64,000 nt of DNA from contig NC_088711.1 of assembly GCF_963576615.1 (NCBI RefSeq), positions 25,080,182 to 25,144,181 on the forward strand, given 5' to 3'. The translations under genes and the position numbers were made by a program. This DNA is from Watersipora subatra. Taxonomy: Eukaryota; Bryozoa; Gymnolaemata; Cheilostomatida; Watersiporidae. Numbering within the stretch: the first letter of the stretch is position 1; the number at the start of each line of letters is the position of its first letter. The notes beneath the pieces are model-generated. The model was not told the origin of the DNA, ran no database searches, and saw only the letters and a list, made by a program, of their open reading frames with translations. Positions 59,602 to 64,000 of the stretch are shown here, one piece after another.

Positions 59602-60464
59602 ATATAATGTATATATATACATTATATATTATTATATATTATTATATACTTATATATACATTCGTATATGTATATGTATGTGGTATGCATATATATGCAT
59701 ACCACATATATAATATAACATACATATATGTGTATGTATATATAACATGTTAACATAGGTATCCGTCAGCCGTCAGGTAACTCTATTTTTAGATTACTCT
59801 AGTGATGTGAGTCGTGACCAATTGCAAGGTGCCCAAAGGTACATGACGTGTCAAGTGAGAGACCCGTATTCGTCTGAAGGTATATTCCTTGTTTCGACAA
59901 AACTTTTTAAGTCAAGCTTTCATTTGTTTTAAAAGAAGTGTGAGCCTTATAACTAAGTAGCTCTGTGCAGTTTTTATTTATATTTACGGAGCAGCTCAGT
60001 GACAAAACCGATCATTCATTAAAATTTCACATTTTGTTATCGCGGAATTATCTCTGATGTTGGAAGAATGAAGTATTAAGTTTATAGTTCATAAATTATG
60101 TTTTTATCTTATCTGAGAGTCACTCTTAAATTAATCAATAAATTTGATTGATTTGTTCTCAGGCCCGATGGATATCTATCAGTCACCCACGAACAACACT
60201 TTAGTTCGAGGAATGGACAATCTTGCATACACAGAAAGTGAGAGTTGCTCAGTTCCTTCTGGCAGAGCGAGTGGTTCAAGTGTTATTGTTAGAAACCCTC
60301 CAGCATCTCCACCACCTCCAGTACCTACTCCAGCACCAGTACCTACTCCAGCACCAGTACCTACTCCAGCACCAGTACCTACTCCAGCACCAAGAATCAG
60401 TGAAGACATTACCACGATTTGTGAAGATGACAGGTTAGGTGATGCCATGGTTCACCAAATTTAA
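33783..60464 (+). CDS. Gene B: dual Venus-flytrap single-pass membrane receptor
   Basis: Fifteen exons give one 3294-nt frame (1097 aa): 33783-33873, 34306-34584, 37012-37172, 37363-37573, 37709-37900, 38964-39136, 41510-41679, 43412-43715, 46266-46499, 46599-46751, 48609-48782, 49078-49786, 50730-50783, 59793-59879, 60163-60464. Seen: signal peptide (1-18), flytrap 1 (about 30-369), flytrap 2 (about 385-895), TM helix (about 925-948), and a 149-aa tail with six tyrosines and a PVPTPA repeat. Flytrap 2 residues S521/S522, S545, D565, Y599 and D685 align with mGluR1 S165, T188, D208, Y236 and D318. Inferred: binding of an alpha-amino acid or related metabolite, with signalling or trafficking through the tail. 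Intron 13 is 9 kb and full of transposons, yet the flanking exons remain in phase. Alternatives are a decoy or co-receptor without signalling of its own. Confidence 0.88.
34306..34584 (+). CDS. Gene B exon 2: flytrap 1
   Basis: Acceptor TTGCAG, donor GTAAGT, 279 nt. Encodes IQVAILVNNYYGSACD and LTIGLRVLDVCGDVDRASKL. Near-identical to gene A exon 2 from the GSACD codons onward. Confidence 0.87.
35155..35625 (-). repeat. tRNA-like SINE-type repeat pair, gene B intron 2
   Basis: Two decayed units with gtgcccagttataacaataa and ttggaattgaacttggaact motifs and ends like tattactcgtgcaacgctga and tattgccagtacaacactag. Confidence 0.4.
36522..36608. repeat. Two adjacent hairpins, gene B intron 2
   Basis: aggtttgctttcactcttga is followed by its complement, then caaaacatgtaactcaagag by its near complement. 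Each arm is 13-25 bp. Confidence 0.8.
36676..36922. repeat. 42-bp minisatellite
   Basis: Five to six copies of agtagtacattatatgatac and tcagtgtgatatatcaccat in gene B intron 2. The unit is a multiple of 3, which explains the ORFs on both strands. Confidence 0.9.
37012..37172 (+). CDS. Gene B exon 3: flytrap 1
   Basis: Acceptor CTACAG, donor GTAAGA, 161 nt. Encodes QPISYELTSLISKASIPLVV then a divergent loop. Ligand-contact serines of the family are absent here. Confidence 0.85.
37363..37573 (+). CDS. Gene B exon 4: flytrap 1
   Basis: Acceptor CTGTAG, donor GTAAGT, 211 nt. Encodes ILSKFMVALSWDFLTVVRSD and EGVVYLGSEGIG. Confidence 0.87.
37709..37900 (+). CDS. Gene B exon 5: flytrap 1
   Basis: Acceptor ATTTTAG, donor GTACAA, 192 nt. 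Encodes GLSVLTLADLKDKTWLTTLN and GEDLVTQALAGLG. A (TG)n tract starts soon after the donor. Confidence 0.85.
37901..38963 (+). other. Gene B intron 5
   Basis: (TG)n near the start; the remaining 950 bp hold nothing recognised. Confidence 0.6.
37928..38010. repeat. (TG)n-rich microsatellite
   Basis: gtgtgtgcgtgtg-type repeat shortly after gene B exon 5. Confidence 0.9.
38964..39136 (+). CDS. Gene B exon 6: variable linker exon
   Basis: Acceptor TGTTTTAG, donor GTAAGC, 173 nt (57 codons). Encodes ENFEACYDDSFKENLLTEAA and ends KYPSSEM. It is 17 codons longer than gene A exon 6 and strongly diverged from it. Confidence 0.8.
39137..41509 (+). other. Gene B intron 6
   Basis: 20-bp minisatellite at 40317; nothing else recognised. 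Confidence 0.6.
40317..40757. repeat. 20-bp minisatellite
   Basis: About 22 copies of catagtctggtagtatcact in gene B intron 6. Confidence 0.92.
41510..41679 (+). CDS. Gene B exon 7: start of flytrap 2
   Basis: Acceptor CTAACAG, donor GTAAGA, 170 nt. Encodes VATITLSGVTPDSGLEEPSL then YIPGDWMIVMSLPIG. Confidence 0.87.
41680..43411 (+). other. Gene B intron 7
   Basis: SINE-like unit at 42720-43140; 41900-42700 holds nothing recognised. Confidence 0.6.
42720..43140 (-). repeat. tRNA-like SINE-type repeat, gene B intron 7
   Basis: Inverted copy of the 24453-24815 family: box-like motifs around 42850-42925, an internal tail (ttgtgtccagttatagcaat), and the decayed CG-rich end near 43125. Confidence 0.5.
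43412..43715 (+). CDS. Gene B exon 8: flytrap 2
   Basis: Acceptor ATTCCAG, donor GTAAGG, 304 nt. Encodes NTGLLVLDSCGD and IGDYSSAVSQQ. Diverged from gene A in its first third, near-identical afterwards. Confidence 0.88.
44155..44345. repeat. About 31-bp tandem repeat
   Basis: Six units of gtacatagccaatcagtgaa plus cagagatattt in gene B intron 8. Confidence 0.8.
44366..45242. mobile_element. MITE with long terminal inverted repeats, gene B intron 8
   Basis: 877 bp; about 135 bp at each end are inverted copies, beginning AGGTTGACTTGCAACA and including gtcttactctgttgtgttgt. The flanks are TTTAA/TTTAG-like, so a TTAA or TTTA duplication is possible but not exact. No long ORF. Confidence 0.75.
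45725..46070 (-). pseudogene. Ancient R4/Dong-like 3' fragment in gene B intron 8
   Basis: Recognisable from gtttgaacactcgcctcaag, gatcttagccgttcccaata and later scattered matches to the endonuclease region of 26536-26930, with many substitutions and indels. The oldest copy seen. Confidence 0.7.
46266..46499 (+). CDS. Gene B exon 9: flytrap 2 ligand-pocket exon
   Basis: Acceptor CATTTAG, donor GTAGGC, 234 nt. Encodes IPIIQISYGASSITLSD, FPYFLRTNPPD and ILFTDGLYGRSGAE, carrying three predicted ligand contacts (S545, D565, Y599). Confidence 0.9.
46599..46751 (+). CDS. Gene B exon 10: flytrap 2
   Basis: Acceptor TATTTAG, donor CCA|GTGAGT, 153 nt. Ends DVRIIIAFLDPP. Its last bases (CTGGACCCA) together with the donor form part of the 47-bp minisatellite that fills the next intron. 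Confidence 0.87.
46743..47345 (+). repeat. 47-bp minisatellite seeded by the exon 10 boundary
   Basis: About 12 units, each with agttctggacccagtggtat and gttctcttgttattaatatt. The first half-unit is the end of exon 10 plus its donor (tctggacccacca|gtgagttc). Confidence 0.88.
47600..48140 (-). repeat. tRNA-like SINE-type repeat, gene B intron 10
   Basis: Shares gtgtccagttagagcaatta, a box-like region (ggatttgatctcagaacctc) and the cgtgcaactctggg end with the 42720 copy. Confidence 0.5.
48609..48782 (+). CDS. Gene B exon 11: flytrap 2
   Basis: Acceptor GTTTCAG, donor GAG|GTGAGC, 174 nt. Encodes SHGFSFIFSDTWNDDPELLD. Near-identical to gene A exon 11 after its first 40 nt. Confidence 0.9.
48780..48885 (+). 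repeat. 20-bp repeat of a splice donor, gene B intron 11
   Basis: The same array at the homologous donor of gene B; the intron is 295 bp in both genes. Confidence 0.85.
49078..49786 (+). CDS. Gene B exon 12: end of flytrap 2 and TM helix
   Basis: 709-nt exon with acceptor TTTACAG and donor GTGAGT. Encodes GKVGYTIYNIDDEPEYVAI, a Thr/Glu stalk (VAATTTVEPERE) and the helix ALIAIMGVILGVIIILAAIY. The first 300 nt match gene A almost base for base; the stalk and helix do not. Confidence 0.92.
49787..50729 (+). other. Gene B intron 12
   Basis: Short (CT)n near 50065 and tandem aatatagaatgtatagtatg near 50184; otherwise nothing. Confidence 0.6.
50730..50783 (+). CDS. Gene B exon 13: juxtamembrane exon
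   Basis: 54-nt exon, acceptor GTTACAG, donor GTGAGT. Encodes KWWTKRNKERDSQYADVS: basic stop-transfer residues followed by SQYADV, which fits the ITIM consensus (S/I/V/L-x-Y-x-x-I/V/L). Confidence 0.75.
51297..51575 (-). other. Unassigned ORF in gene B intron 13
   Basis: 92 codons with a protein-like composition (CEILLKILICLIEFSPINQD). No flanking splice sites checked out and no family recognised. Confidence 0.2.
51780..52480 (+). repeat. Dispersed repeat with CCCGGCGTTGCC end, longer copy
   Basis: Shares the opening about 200 bp with 25780, then contains two or three decayed internal repeats around aaaacaactgtaaaggttt. In gene B intron 13. Confidence 0.65.
52945..53110 (+). repeat. tRNA-derived SINE-like unit, gene B intron 13
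   Basis: Strong A-box-like ctggctcagtggtagagtg (52964) and B-box-like gagttcaaagtgatc (53011), then a tail with ctataactggagaaacacac. Confidence 0.55.
53058..53300. repeat. Palindromic cluster with (TA)n core
   Basis: cacacatctccacacacata and ctttgagaaatatata are mirrored on the far side of a TA tract (53116-53183). A second perfect palindrome follows (aatcttgatttgaaattccg and complement, 53252-53300). Confidence 0.8.
53362..53520. repeat. 13-bp tandem repeat
   Basis: About twelve copies of ttggtatatatat. Confidence 0.92.
53528..53715 (-). mobile_element. Hammerhead-bearing retroelement end (copy 2)
   Basis: Minus-strand copy of the same family as 9991-10190, including the hammerhead and its 3' flank up to a 13-bp TA-rich minisatellite. 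The ribozyme stems are intact despite base changes. Confidence 0.65.
53649..53692 (-). ncRNA. Type I hammerhead ribozyme
   Basis: Minus-strand CTGATGA (complement of 53680-53686), stem II GTGC-ATC-GCAC, GAAA, stem III CAAATTTG, triplet GTA, and stem I TTGCGT/GCGCAA with one U-G wobble. Its 3' flank matches that of 10011-10074, so both belong to one repeat family. It lies in gene B intron 13. Confidence 0.87.
53769..54541 (-). pseudogene. R4/Dong-like retrotransposon, diverged fragment
   Basis: 3' end and the zinc-finger/endonuclease region of the same family on the minus strand, with frameshifts and stops. Sequence after 54541 is unrelated. An older insertion in gene B intron 13. Confidence 0.8.
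54924..55957. mobile_element. TIR element (ACCGTAAGTCC ends), non-autonomous
   Basis: 1034 bp with inverted ends of about 34 bp: accgtaagtccttatgctca continuing through agccgcgcggcttg, mirrored at 55924-55957. Flanked by TA. No transposase is visible. It carries a nested MITE at 55212-55569, and a truncated second end follows at 55976. Confidence 0.75.
55212..55569. mobile_element. hAT-like MITE nested in the TIR element
   Basis: 358 bp with terminal TAGTGCTGCACGATA and TATCGTGCAGCACCA (14 of 15 paired), flanked by the 8-bp duplication CACCACAG at 55204-55211 and 55570-55577. An 8-bp duplication fits hAT transposition. The interior is rich in further inverted atatcgaat-type motifs. Confidence 0.82.
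55976..56006 (+). mobile_element. Solo end of the ACCGTAAGTCC element
   Basis: A second copy of the terminal inverted repeat reading away from the complete element, truncated into (TA)n. Confidence 0.6.
56007..56078. repeat. (TA)n tract
   Basis: Simple TA repeat between the solo TIR end and the tRNA-like head of the + retrotransposon. Confidence 0.9.
56079..56133 (+). promoter_or_regulatory. tRNA-like head of the + copy
   Basis: Shares cagttggtaaggtat and the B-box-like GGTTCAAACCCC with the head at 29935-30000, lacking the first 15 or so bases. Confidence 0.55.
56218..56481 (+). CDS. Retrotransposon N-terminal ORF (+ copy)
   Basis: 87 aa from the Met following the head; near-identical in sequence to the overlapping part of 29609-29965, ending LTAKQL at the same TAG. 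The RT frame opens just after in another phase. Confidence 0.6.
   Translation: MMSAITKAMPARTSPGQTRSALPVAEPGQGSEKWATGSKRMKWTRTDNTDLMQCYFMSEPQKWGYMGRMRQLWINMRPELPLTAKQL
56601..58589 (+). pseudogene. Retrotransposon RT ORF, truncated by frameshift
   Basis: 662 aa covering fingers, IDYKKAYD, GDSLSPLLF and FYMDD. Compared with the intact copy, one A is missing after GGTAGGGG near 58563, so the frame ends at 58589 in unrelated residues. The N-terminal 640 residues are highly similar to the intact copy. Confidence 0.88.
58590..59481 (+). pseudogene. Retrotransposon endonuclease half, degraded
   Basis: Continuation of the RT ORF out of frame: a TGG-to-TGA stop near 58711, an open zinc-finger stretch (58784-59104), a small deletion near 59100 and the PD-type nuclease segment (59167-59481). 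Confidence 0.85.
59544..59755. repeat. (TA)n tract and palindromes
   Basis: TA repeat at the 3' end of the + retrotransposon, followed by imperfect palindromes around tggtatgcatatatatgcat. Confidence 0.88.
59793..59879 (+). CDS. Gene B exon 14: cytoplasmic tail
   Basis: Acceptor ATTTTTAG, donor GTATAT, 87 nt, phases 1 and 1. Encodes NYSSDVSRDQLQGAQRYM and ends PYSSEG. It lies 9 kb from exon 13 across transposon-rich DNA but keeps phase and resembles gene A exon 14. Confidence 0.72.
60163..60464 (+). CDS. Gene B exon 15: proline-rich C-terminus
   Basis: Acceptor TTCTCAG, stop TAA at 60462. Encodes MDIYQSP, MDNLAYTES, a Ser-rich stretch, PPASPPPP, four PVPTPA units and a final DRLGDAMVHQI. 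Gene A has one VPTPAPR at the same place, so the repeat expanded in B. Confidence 0.8.
60328..60399 (+). repeat. Coding 18-bp tandem repeat (PVPTPA)
   Basis: Four near-perfect copies of gtacctactccagcacca in frame in gene B exon 15, giving a Pro-rich spacer. In-frame copy-number change would only lengthen or shorten the tail. Confidence 0.85.
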
Positions 60465-60472
60465 CTACTGTA

Positions 60473-62090
60473 CCTACACGGCATTTTTCACTTTTCTTGC
60501 ACATACTGTACACAATTGTTCATGCAGTTAAGGTTTTACCTACACAATTTTACTTTACAAATTACAATTAAAAGATTAATTATAACACAGTAGTTTATGT
60601 TTGCATAATTTAAACTATTACTGACTGCCACTTGTATACTTGATGTTAGACCTTATACATGTTGGACCTTATACACCCGCCCACTATTATAGCTGCATAT
60701 ATGAAAATAGCTATGCAGCTTGCTTTCAATGCTATTAACAATAATAACATAATATATTATATTGTTGATAACAAGATGTTATTAACCATAAAGCAAGATC
60801 TGTTGCCAATATCATTTAGCAGACAATCCTATACATTTATTGAGGTAGTCTTTCGTTTAACGAAGGCCTGTTAATATGGCCAGCAAGGAATGACATACCT
60901 TTTAGTAATTTTTTTTACAGTTCAATGCAGTGTTATTGAATGTTACCACTATTTTTTCTGTTATTACTTAGAACTTTGCTGTAATGTAAATAATAATGCT
61001 GGGAGCTTTAAAGCTTAACCATCCTACACCGTATCTTATTATGAACGTGAATAAGAGATAGTTGCTGTCTCCACAGATACTCTTACTAAGCTTCTTGTAT
61101 GAATCACTGCGTTTCTGTGCTTCAAATGTTTTCGGAGTTGCCCCCTGCTGACAAAGTTGCATCCTACTGTTTCAAAGATTTGGAGTTGCGTTATGTAGAT
61201 TTGTCCAAGATTCAAAGTGTATCCCTTAAAACAAAACTTGTCAAATTAGACTAGTTGTATCACAGCAAATGCCTTCGCAATGAATATGGGATACCTATTC
61301 TTACAGTAAACAATCTGGGATTCGATGAAAAAGAATGATGACGATGAGATAGGTCATCATCTATCGGTCTGTATAGGTGGTAAAAATGCCACATGTCTCA
61401 GCATAAGTATATGCAGAAAACCAACATAAGTTTGGTATAAATAATATTTCAGCACATGGGAGCTAGAACTGGTGATAAGTCAATAGCACAAAATTCAATA
61501 GCGCAAAATAAATCGAATATATTGATCATCGTAACCCGAGGGTGGTCGCACTGTAGTCAACACTTAGAGCAGGCAAGGTTTCATAAAAAAACCCCGCAAC
61601 TGAACTAATAATGGATTTATGCAAACAAAAGCAGAAGGTACGTTGACCACAGCCCACGATCAAATCTTAACGACCAGATAAAACGTGATTATGTAATGAC
61701 GGGAAGAAACGACCTTCCAGTTACCAAGTGAAGGTGGAAAAAAACCAATAAAGAAGACATTACACAGTAGCAAAGGTAATTCATCAGCTATGTAAATATT
61801 TGGATTGATCAGCCGCAGATAATGGTACACACTATTCTAGAAAATGACAAAGTGACAATACTATCCGCTGTGAGTATACAGACAATGTGATGATAGCTAA
61901 AAGTCTCAACATACTAGCAAAAGGCAACATTCTAGACATGTATAGTTGTTCGATATTGTCAAACCAGCAGATGGAGGAGTGAATAAAAACACTACTAAAA
62001 ATTATGGAGCACCTATGTGAATGTTCTCCTTATGGTAGGAAAGAAGAGGGGAAATTGCTAAAACTGCTCATTTTTCATTTCTTGTATGAA
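60473..62090. other. Intergenic DNA downstream of gene B
   Basis: Putative gene B poly(A) signal at its start; nothing else recognised before the 34-bp minisatellite. Confidence 0.55.
60567..60572 (+). promoter_or_regulatory. Possible poly(A) signal of gene B
   Basis: ATTAAA about 100 nt after the gene B stop; a common variant signal. No AATAAA is closer. Confidence 0.4.
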
Positions 62091-62094
62091 AAAA

Positions 62095-62630
62095 AGATCT
62101 GCAGAACTGCTGATATAAGCAAGAACACTGAAATACAGAACTCCTGATATAAGCAAAAACACTGAAATACAGAACTACTGATACAAGCAAAAACACTGAA
62201 ATACAGAACTACTGATAGAAGCAAGAACACTGAAATACAGAACTACTGATATGAGCAAAAACACTGAAATACAGAACTACTGATATGAGCAAGAACACTG
62301 AAATACAGAACTACTGATATGAGCAAGAACACTGAAATACAGAACTACTGATATGAGCAAGAACACTGAATTACAGAACTACTGATATGAGCAAGAACAC
62401 TGAAATACAGAACTACTGATATGAGCAAGAACACTGAAATACAGAACTACTGATATGAGCAAGAACACTGAAATACAGAACTACTGATATGAGCAAGAAC
62501 ACTAAAATACAGAACTACTGATATGAGCAATAACACTGCAATACAGAACTACTGATATAAGCAAGAACACTGAATTACAGAACTACTGATATGAGCAAGA
62601 ACACTGAAAGACAGAACTTCTGAAAAAGCA
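62095..62630. repeat. 34-bp minisatellite
   Basis: About 15 copies of aacactgaaatacagaacta plus ctgatatgagcaag, between genes B and C. Confidence 0.92.
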
Positions 62631-62760
62631 AAAACACTCAAACATACTCATGAAGCCAAGCCTGCTGTTCGCAGATCAGCAGCTCAGACCACTCAGTCAC
62701 AGCTGCTGCCTGGCAGCTAAATTGCAGGATCAAATAATTACCATAATTAGTAATATTAAA

Positions 62761-62766
62761 TTTATT
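62761..62766 (-). promoter_or_regulatory. Probable poly(A) signal of gene C
   Basis: AATAAA on the minus strand about 190 nt after the gene C stop. Confidence 0.45.
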
Positions 62767-62952
62767 TCTTTAAATGACTTAGACGCAAAATGAACAGCTA
62801 ACAAAAAATAAAAAATATCAATCATAGATTTTATAGGAATGGAAATTATACTCGATGCTGACTCGCTGATTCTGTGAAACCAAATTATGCATTAGCACCA
62901 GCAGCACTACGTTCTAGCTGTTCAGGCTCCTGTCAATCAGTACTCATTAGCC

Positions 62953-63035
62953 TTAGTATCTAGTAGTTGAGGCTGAGCTATTTGGAGGGTTGTTCACAAC
63001 TGATGTGGGAGCGAAGTACCCGGGAGGAGGAGGAG
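62953..63035 (-). CDS. Gene C last exon
   Basis: 83 nt after acceptor TTTCTGTTTAG. Completes the split codon as Ala, then PPPPGYFAPTSVVNNPPNSS and a TAA. The frame is set by the upstream exon and stays open to the stop. Confidence 0.65.
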
Positions 63036-63900
63036 CTAAACAGAAATATACATGTACGTTAGAAAAAAAGAATTACTGACACCCCACCCTAATAAGGAAG
63101 GTCCCCTTTGTTACCGCTAAGTTGTCTAGTGATCCAACACAGCGTGTTATCAGTGATTCAGATTACAGCCAAGAATTTCTCATGTTGATTTGCATAATTG
63201 CCCAACACTGTTTCCAAATATCGCTAACATGTCGACAATATGTTCAAATATTTAACTGTGTCATGTGTGATTTGACAGTTTTTCAATTAGTCTCAACAGT
63301 ACCCTTCTAGCTTTAATAAAATAAATAGAAAAACCACATCTCATCTGTCATCCTTGCTAATGAAACTTGGCAACACGGCTACCATAATAGGGAAGTTAAC
63401 AAAAAGTTGAAAACTACAGTTTATGTCTGCGCTTGAGTTTAAACTATAGATTGTTTCTAATGATCCTGTTGTTTATGAAATTATAAAAATAAATAAACGC
63501 AATCATTAATGCTTTTCCTCCATCCATTAAAATGTCTGTAAAAGTTACCCATTTGAGTAAAGATTCCCTAATCAACAAATTAAACTCATGAATATGACAA
63601 GTGGAATAACCAACAACTGGCCAGAATGTGAAACAGCTAAATATATTGCTTTTTAAAACATGTGAGAACAGTGAAAGAAGGAATGGTTATGGATTCGTGT
63701 CACATAATATTCTACTAATGCATCTTTGAGGAAAGCAAGATAAAAACTCGTGTTTTATATATCTTACCCGATTGTGGTATAGCTGTGGAGGCGCTATAGG
63801 GAGGAGGGGTCGGGAAGTTTCCGGTAATTGGTGGCGGGTGCTCTTGGAGTCGTCCATATGGCACATTTGACTGATGAACGGTAACAGTGGTTGTGGCAAC
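62953..63900 (-). CDS. Gene C (partial): proline-rich protein with PPPY and PPGY motifs
   Basis: Two minus-strand exons splice in frame: 63768-63900 (donor GTAAGA) to 62953-63035 (acceptor TTTCTGTTTAG), ending in TAA. The 71 visible C-terminal residues include VPYGR, EHPPPITG, FPTPPPYSAST and APPPPGYFAPT, ending SSASTTRY. PPPY and PPGY are WW-domain-binding PPxY motifs as used by NEDD4-family ligases. Known families with such tails include WBP1/VOPP1/Shisa-like membrane proteins and LITAF-like proteins, but too little is visible to assign it. The gene continues beyond the right edge and is convergent with gene B. Confidence 0.65.
63036..63767 (-). other. Gene C last intron
   Basis: GTAAGA to TTTCTGTTTAG on the minus strand. 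No repeat recognised inside. Confidence 0.6.
63768..63900 (-). CDS. Gene C penultimate exon
   Basis: Acceptor ATTTGGCAG at 63901-63909 (minus strand), donor GTAAGAT at 63761-63767. 133 nt, open, encodes VATTTVTVHQSNVPYGR and TPPPYSASTAIPQS, ending in phase 1. Confidence 0.65.
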
Positions 63901-64000
63901 CTGCCAAATGTGCACAGCGTAACTAGTTTATCAGGTCATGCTATAAACACTTGCACCAAATATGTTATCTATTTTTGTGCCCGTTAAAAGGTATGTCAAA

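Larger units (their letters stand above)
50784..59792 (+). other. Gene B intron 13, transposon-filled
   Basis: 9 kb holding, in order: dispersed CCCGGCGTTGCC repeat, tRNA-like unit, palindromes, hammerhead element, R4-like fragment, TIR element with nested MITE, and a near full-length R4-like copy. 54542-54895 is unassigned. Confidence 0.7.

Noticed and set aside
60179-60448. Minus-strand Gly-rich ORF opposite gene B exon 15
   Set aside because: Shadow of the Pro-rich coding repeat; the + strand reading is supported by splice phase and paralogy.

Overview
The window is animal nuclear DNA: AT-rich, intron-dense, and full of (TA)n tracts, minisatellites, short DNA transposons, tRNA-like repeats and non-LTR retrotransposons. 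The protein and repeat content suggests a marine invertebrate, plausibly a lophotrochozoan, but nothing here fixes the species.

The main content is two tandem paralogues on the + strand. Gene A (829-20994, 16 exons, 1098 aa) and gene B (33783-60464, 15 exons, 1097 aa) were assembled by hand from GT/AG sites, reading frame and paralogue comparison. Both models stay in frame from a signal-peptide ATG to a stop, and most paired exons have identical length and phase. Each encodes a signal peptide, two consecutive Venus-flytrap (ANF-receptor/mGluR-like) modules, one transmembrane helix and a tyrosine-rich tail of about 150-160 aa. There is no nine-cysteine domain, 7TM core, kinase or cyclase. The second flytrap keeps the residues that bind the amino-acid backbone in mGluR1-type receptors, and the first has lost them. 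I know of no described receptor class with this architecture, so this pair is the best candidate for a new system. The copies are a mosaic of near-identical and strongly diverged blocks, including one intron of identical length (295 bp) and nearly identical sequence, which suggests gene conversion.

Layout: 1-828 upstream DNA; 829-20994 gene A; 20995-33782 a repeat-filled intergenic region with a 44-bp minisatellite, a pogo-like MITE, a palindrome carrying two hammerhead ribozymes and a full-length R4/Dong-like retrotransposon with an intact 946-aa ORF; 33783-60464 gene B, whose 9-kb intron 13 holds two more retrotransposon copies, another hammerhead locus and nested TIR elements; 60465-62952 intergenic DNA with a 34-bp minisatellite; 62953-63900 the last two exons of a minus-strand gene for a proline-rich protein with PPxY-type motifs, running off the right edge.

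Four hammerhead ribozyme motifs at three loci (10011-10074 +; 26299-26341 - and 26405-26447 +; 53649-53692 -) have intact core nucleotides and complementary stems, as expected of Penelope-like or retrozyme-type elements. The R4-like retrotransposons abut (TA)n tracts and the two longest copies begin with a tRNA-like sequence carrying A- and B-box-like motifs.
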